From assembly GCF_036711975.1 (NCBI RefSeq), contig NC_091973.1, forward strand, positions 1,922,001 through 1,986,000: a DNA stretch of 64,000 nucleotides. Reading direction: 5' to 3'. Positions within the stretch are counted from its first letter, which is position 1; every line of letters begins with the position of its first letter. Below, one piece after another: positions 61,176-64,000 of the stretch. The stretch is from Onthophagus taurus (Eukaryota > Arthropoda > Insecta > Coleoptera > Scarabaeidae). The position numbers were made by a program, and so were the translations under genes. Below the pieces are notes generated by a model, which was not told where the DNA came from, made no database searches, and saw only the letters and a program-made list of their open reading frames with translations.

Positions 61176-64000
61176 TAATAAGAAATATTTTGAAATAGGA
61201 TTTTTTATTTTAAAAATTATTTTGGTTTGAGAGAGGGATTTTGGAAAGCGTGGTGGAGTAGGTGCTCGTGTACCCTTGCGGTTACACCTTCGCTAAAGGG
61301 GGGAACGAGAAATGAGGAAAAGCAGGGGCGAGGCACCCCACGCGCGAGATAAATCAATACGACCGACAGCCCCGGCATCACTTTATGGGTGATGGTACAA
61401 TAACGGTCGGATTGTCCCTCGTCGGTCAAACACGAGCGCGATTGAACTTATAATTCACGGCGGCCGCGGATTTTGCCGCCCAAGTAAATCGCCGCCCGTT
61501 ACGTTTCACGGTTTACACTTGTTTGCGCCATCAATTAAGGGGTCCGAAGGATTTTCCAACCCACTAACTCAAAAAAGAAAGAAAAAACGTTGCAAGTTTT
61601 TATTTAATATCGAGTATTATTAAAATTCATCCTGAAGATGAACTACAACTCCGAAACGTAGAGTTATCTAAAATCTCTTTCGTAATTCGCACGCGTCGAC
61701 GATTAGTTACTGTCACCGGGAAACTAGAAATCACTTGCTGCTCGCAAACTAAAAATAACCACCAACCTCTAAATAAATGGTACGATAAAGGGACAAGTTC
61801 GATCCGGCCCTGCTTTCCCGACAATTAAACGTTCAACGGCACATGGCGCGCACATGATTCTTCGTTTACTTCTAAAACTCTCTATAAATAAACAGTTCAC
61901 AATCAATGGTTTAAAACGACCCCATTTGTTTTTCTTTTGTAAACACCAAATGTTTTTGTCGCTTAATTAAAAACGTTACTTACACAAACCTAATCATGTA
62001 ATATTATAGATAAAATTTAAATTGATTTAAAAGAAAGCAAAAATGAAATTACCTGTTGGGAAATTGATCTTAAAACAAACGTTTAGTATTTAGTTTGGCG
62101 TGGTGTTTGCGTGATTCCCTCCAACCTAAAACTAAAATAGAAATTCTTCCGTGCTGATAGTTCTACCTCTTTATTTATCTGATTTAAATGTCGTGCTTTT
62201 TCTTGTTTTGTTTGTCCTCTTGTGGGGTTTAACATTGTTTAATTTCCACTCCTTTCTATCAACGTCTGCAACTTTAGATTTTAAACTCGAAAATATTTTT
62301 TTTGTTTGAATAAATCGTTTTGAATAATGGAGTTGGGTTGGAGACGCCGAGACGGCCTAATTCAGCCATTAAGCGCGTTCAATCAATATCGACGGGCGTC
62401 GAGGTCCCCATCTAAATGCAAATGCGCGAAATTTTCGGAAAATCCTCAAAACGATCCCTCCAACATTTTAATAACAAAGCCGCGGAATTCGTACGATTAT
62501 TTCGCACACTTAATAACTAAATTATTTGTTTCCCGCAAAAACGCCTCGATCCATCGCCTGCTTCGTCGCCATATTTTAAACGAAAAGAACCGTAATTATT
62601 GCGTAGATCCGGTCGATATCCGTGTTTCCAAACGCAATATATAACACCCCGACTTTACGATAAGCGTATTTTACCTTCGACGTCGTGGCTCAGGTAAAAC
62701 CAAAAATTAACTAATGACCCCTCTTACAAATTTTTAACTACAATAGAATCAGGTAAAAATTCTTTTAGAATTTCTTTTCAACAAACATCCTTCTTACGTT
62801 ACCTAAACGAAATTTTTTATTCTTTTTTGGTGAATCACCAAGAAACGCCTGTTAAAGATAAATATTTTTTAAAAAACTTAATTAATTACAATGATCTTCT
62901 ATGAGGTTATGTTAAAATGGCTTGATTAGCATAAATAATAACCTCTTTAAAAGCACTTAAGTATAAATAATAGATTATTTATGACCCTCAATACACTATA
63001 TTTATCAAAAAGAAAAAATTAAAGGTGCACGTTGATGTCATCAATGTGACTGAATATGTGTATTATATAATAACCGACTCAATAGGCTACCAATTACACC
63101 CCTTTGGAAGCTGCCCATTAAATACTGATCCAAGAGCAAAAGCATATTCATGCATTGACCACTGTAGTACAGAACAGGGTTATTAACAGAGATATTAAGT
63201 GATTCGAAAGGGGATTTCATCATTTATGTAATCACAGCTATGTAGGAATTTGAAAGCGGATTGGAATCCTTAATATTTATATATTTTAAGATTAATAAAA
63301 GATTGCATAAAATCTCCTTATGTCTTTGCTTCCTGACTTGATGTATGCATTAAATCAACTTTAAATCTTTATTATTCCTGGAGCAAGTCTTCAAAAAGTC
63401 TGCATCAAGATGACTCATTATGAAGTTTATACCATCTTTGTATCGAGTTCTCGCCATGTTTCTAGCAAGTTAAGTCAGTACAAAATAAAGTTTTTATCAA
63501 GTCTGCTTAAGGTTGCATTTTGAAGTCAATTGAGTTAACAACTCAAATCTTTTTGATGCCCTTCATTTTATTTATAGATTCATTATGCTTCGATCAATCT
63601 CTTTATTATGTTTGCAAAAGGTTGCAATCAAGTCTTCATTGAGACAACCCCGCATAAAATCTACATCATTTTTATATAAAGTCTTGAATTAAGATCAAAG
63701 TCATCAAGATATCTTGCATCGAATATTTCATTTTTGAGATTATGCCTAGTCTATATGAAGTGTCCATTATTCCTCATGACTTGAACATGCAATAACTTTC
63801 CATGGATCAAATTTCCATTAAGATCTGCTTGAATGAATTTGATTAATTGTTTTAGTAATAAAAATTTTTAGGTTGGAGTGACGATCAAAGGGAATTGTAA
63901 AACTCTTCTTTTAGGTTTTAGAAAAAAATTTAAGAGACAATCGAATTTGAAGGTTTAACGAATGGAAATCTTGTTGGGGCGTCGTCGAAGGAGTCGTCCC
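61176..64000. other. Probable intron or intergenic DNA
   Basis: Mixed composition, AT-rich after 62700. From about 63300 to 63850 there are loose, irregular repeats of AAGTCTNCAT / TCAAGTCTTC type. CCTGAAGATGAACTACAACTCCGAAACG at 61631 resembles sequence seen near retroelement tails. The frame at 62327-62644 (105 codons) has no domain. Confidence 0.3.

Overview
This is AT-rich nuclear DNA from an insect. The genes have short GT-AG introns, the protein-coding genes are metazoan, and most of the window is repeats and transposon remains. The mix of satellites, Tc1/mariner, PIF/Harbinger and Jockey-type elements would suit a beetle or another holometabolous insect, but I cannot name the species. 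I saw no prokaryotic features, no tRNA or rRNA genes and no CRISPR array.

Only three complete protein genes can be supported. (1) A PEBP/RKIP-family gene (+, 1014-1666, two coding exons). (2) MGAT2, the Golgi N-acetylglucosaminyltransferase II (-, 4770 to 2999, five coding exons, one of them an in-phase 102-bp exon that the human protein lacks). (3) A Cdc25-type dual-specificity phosphatase (+, 23467-24925, three coding exons). A fourth gene is represented by one signal-peptide-coding exon (+, 60339-60432); the rest of it should lie beyond the right edge. These genes do unrelated jobs: lipid/kinase binding, N-glycan processing, mitotic entry and secretion. I see no functional cluster.

Repeat layout, left to right: palindromic GC-rich modules (1-490) with an AT-rich tail (to 690); a 147-bp satellite (about 5757-8105); a Tc1-like IR/DR transposon with one nonsense codon (14608-16178); a 310-bp satellite (about 18955-22519) ending about 950 bp before cdc25; a 140-bp mini-element (26249-26386); a second array of palindromic modules (28039-28990); a PIF/Harbinger element (31265-32789) nested in a TA-flanked element with 616-bp inverted repeats (31184-34934); a tail fragment of the palindromic family (34955-35225); a 233/234-bp satellite of GC-rich hairpins (about 43050-45115); a decayed Jockey-like retrotransposon (about 48150-49845); a 537/550-bp tandem repeat carrying the same hairpins (53383-54710); a 166-bp tandem duplication (57003-57334); three copies of a small palindromic MITE-like repeat (46.5, 59.6 and 61.1 kb); and a deleted TA-flanked element with a transposase C-terminus (59686-60168).

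The best candidate for something undescribed is the GC-rich palindrome system. Two different hairpin modules (one based on CGGCCG/CTTCGAAG/GACGTC at 0-0.5, 26.3 and 28-29 kb; one based on GCCTCGG/CGCAAGCG at 43-45 and 52-54 kb) are embedded in AT-rich DNA. Both occur next to the same conserved flank (GAATCCCGAGTGATACCATT-like). This suggests one family of mobile or satellite DNA that has carried and amplified different hairpin cassettes.
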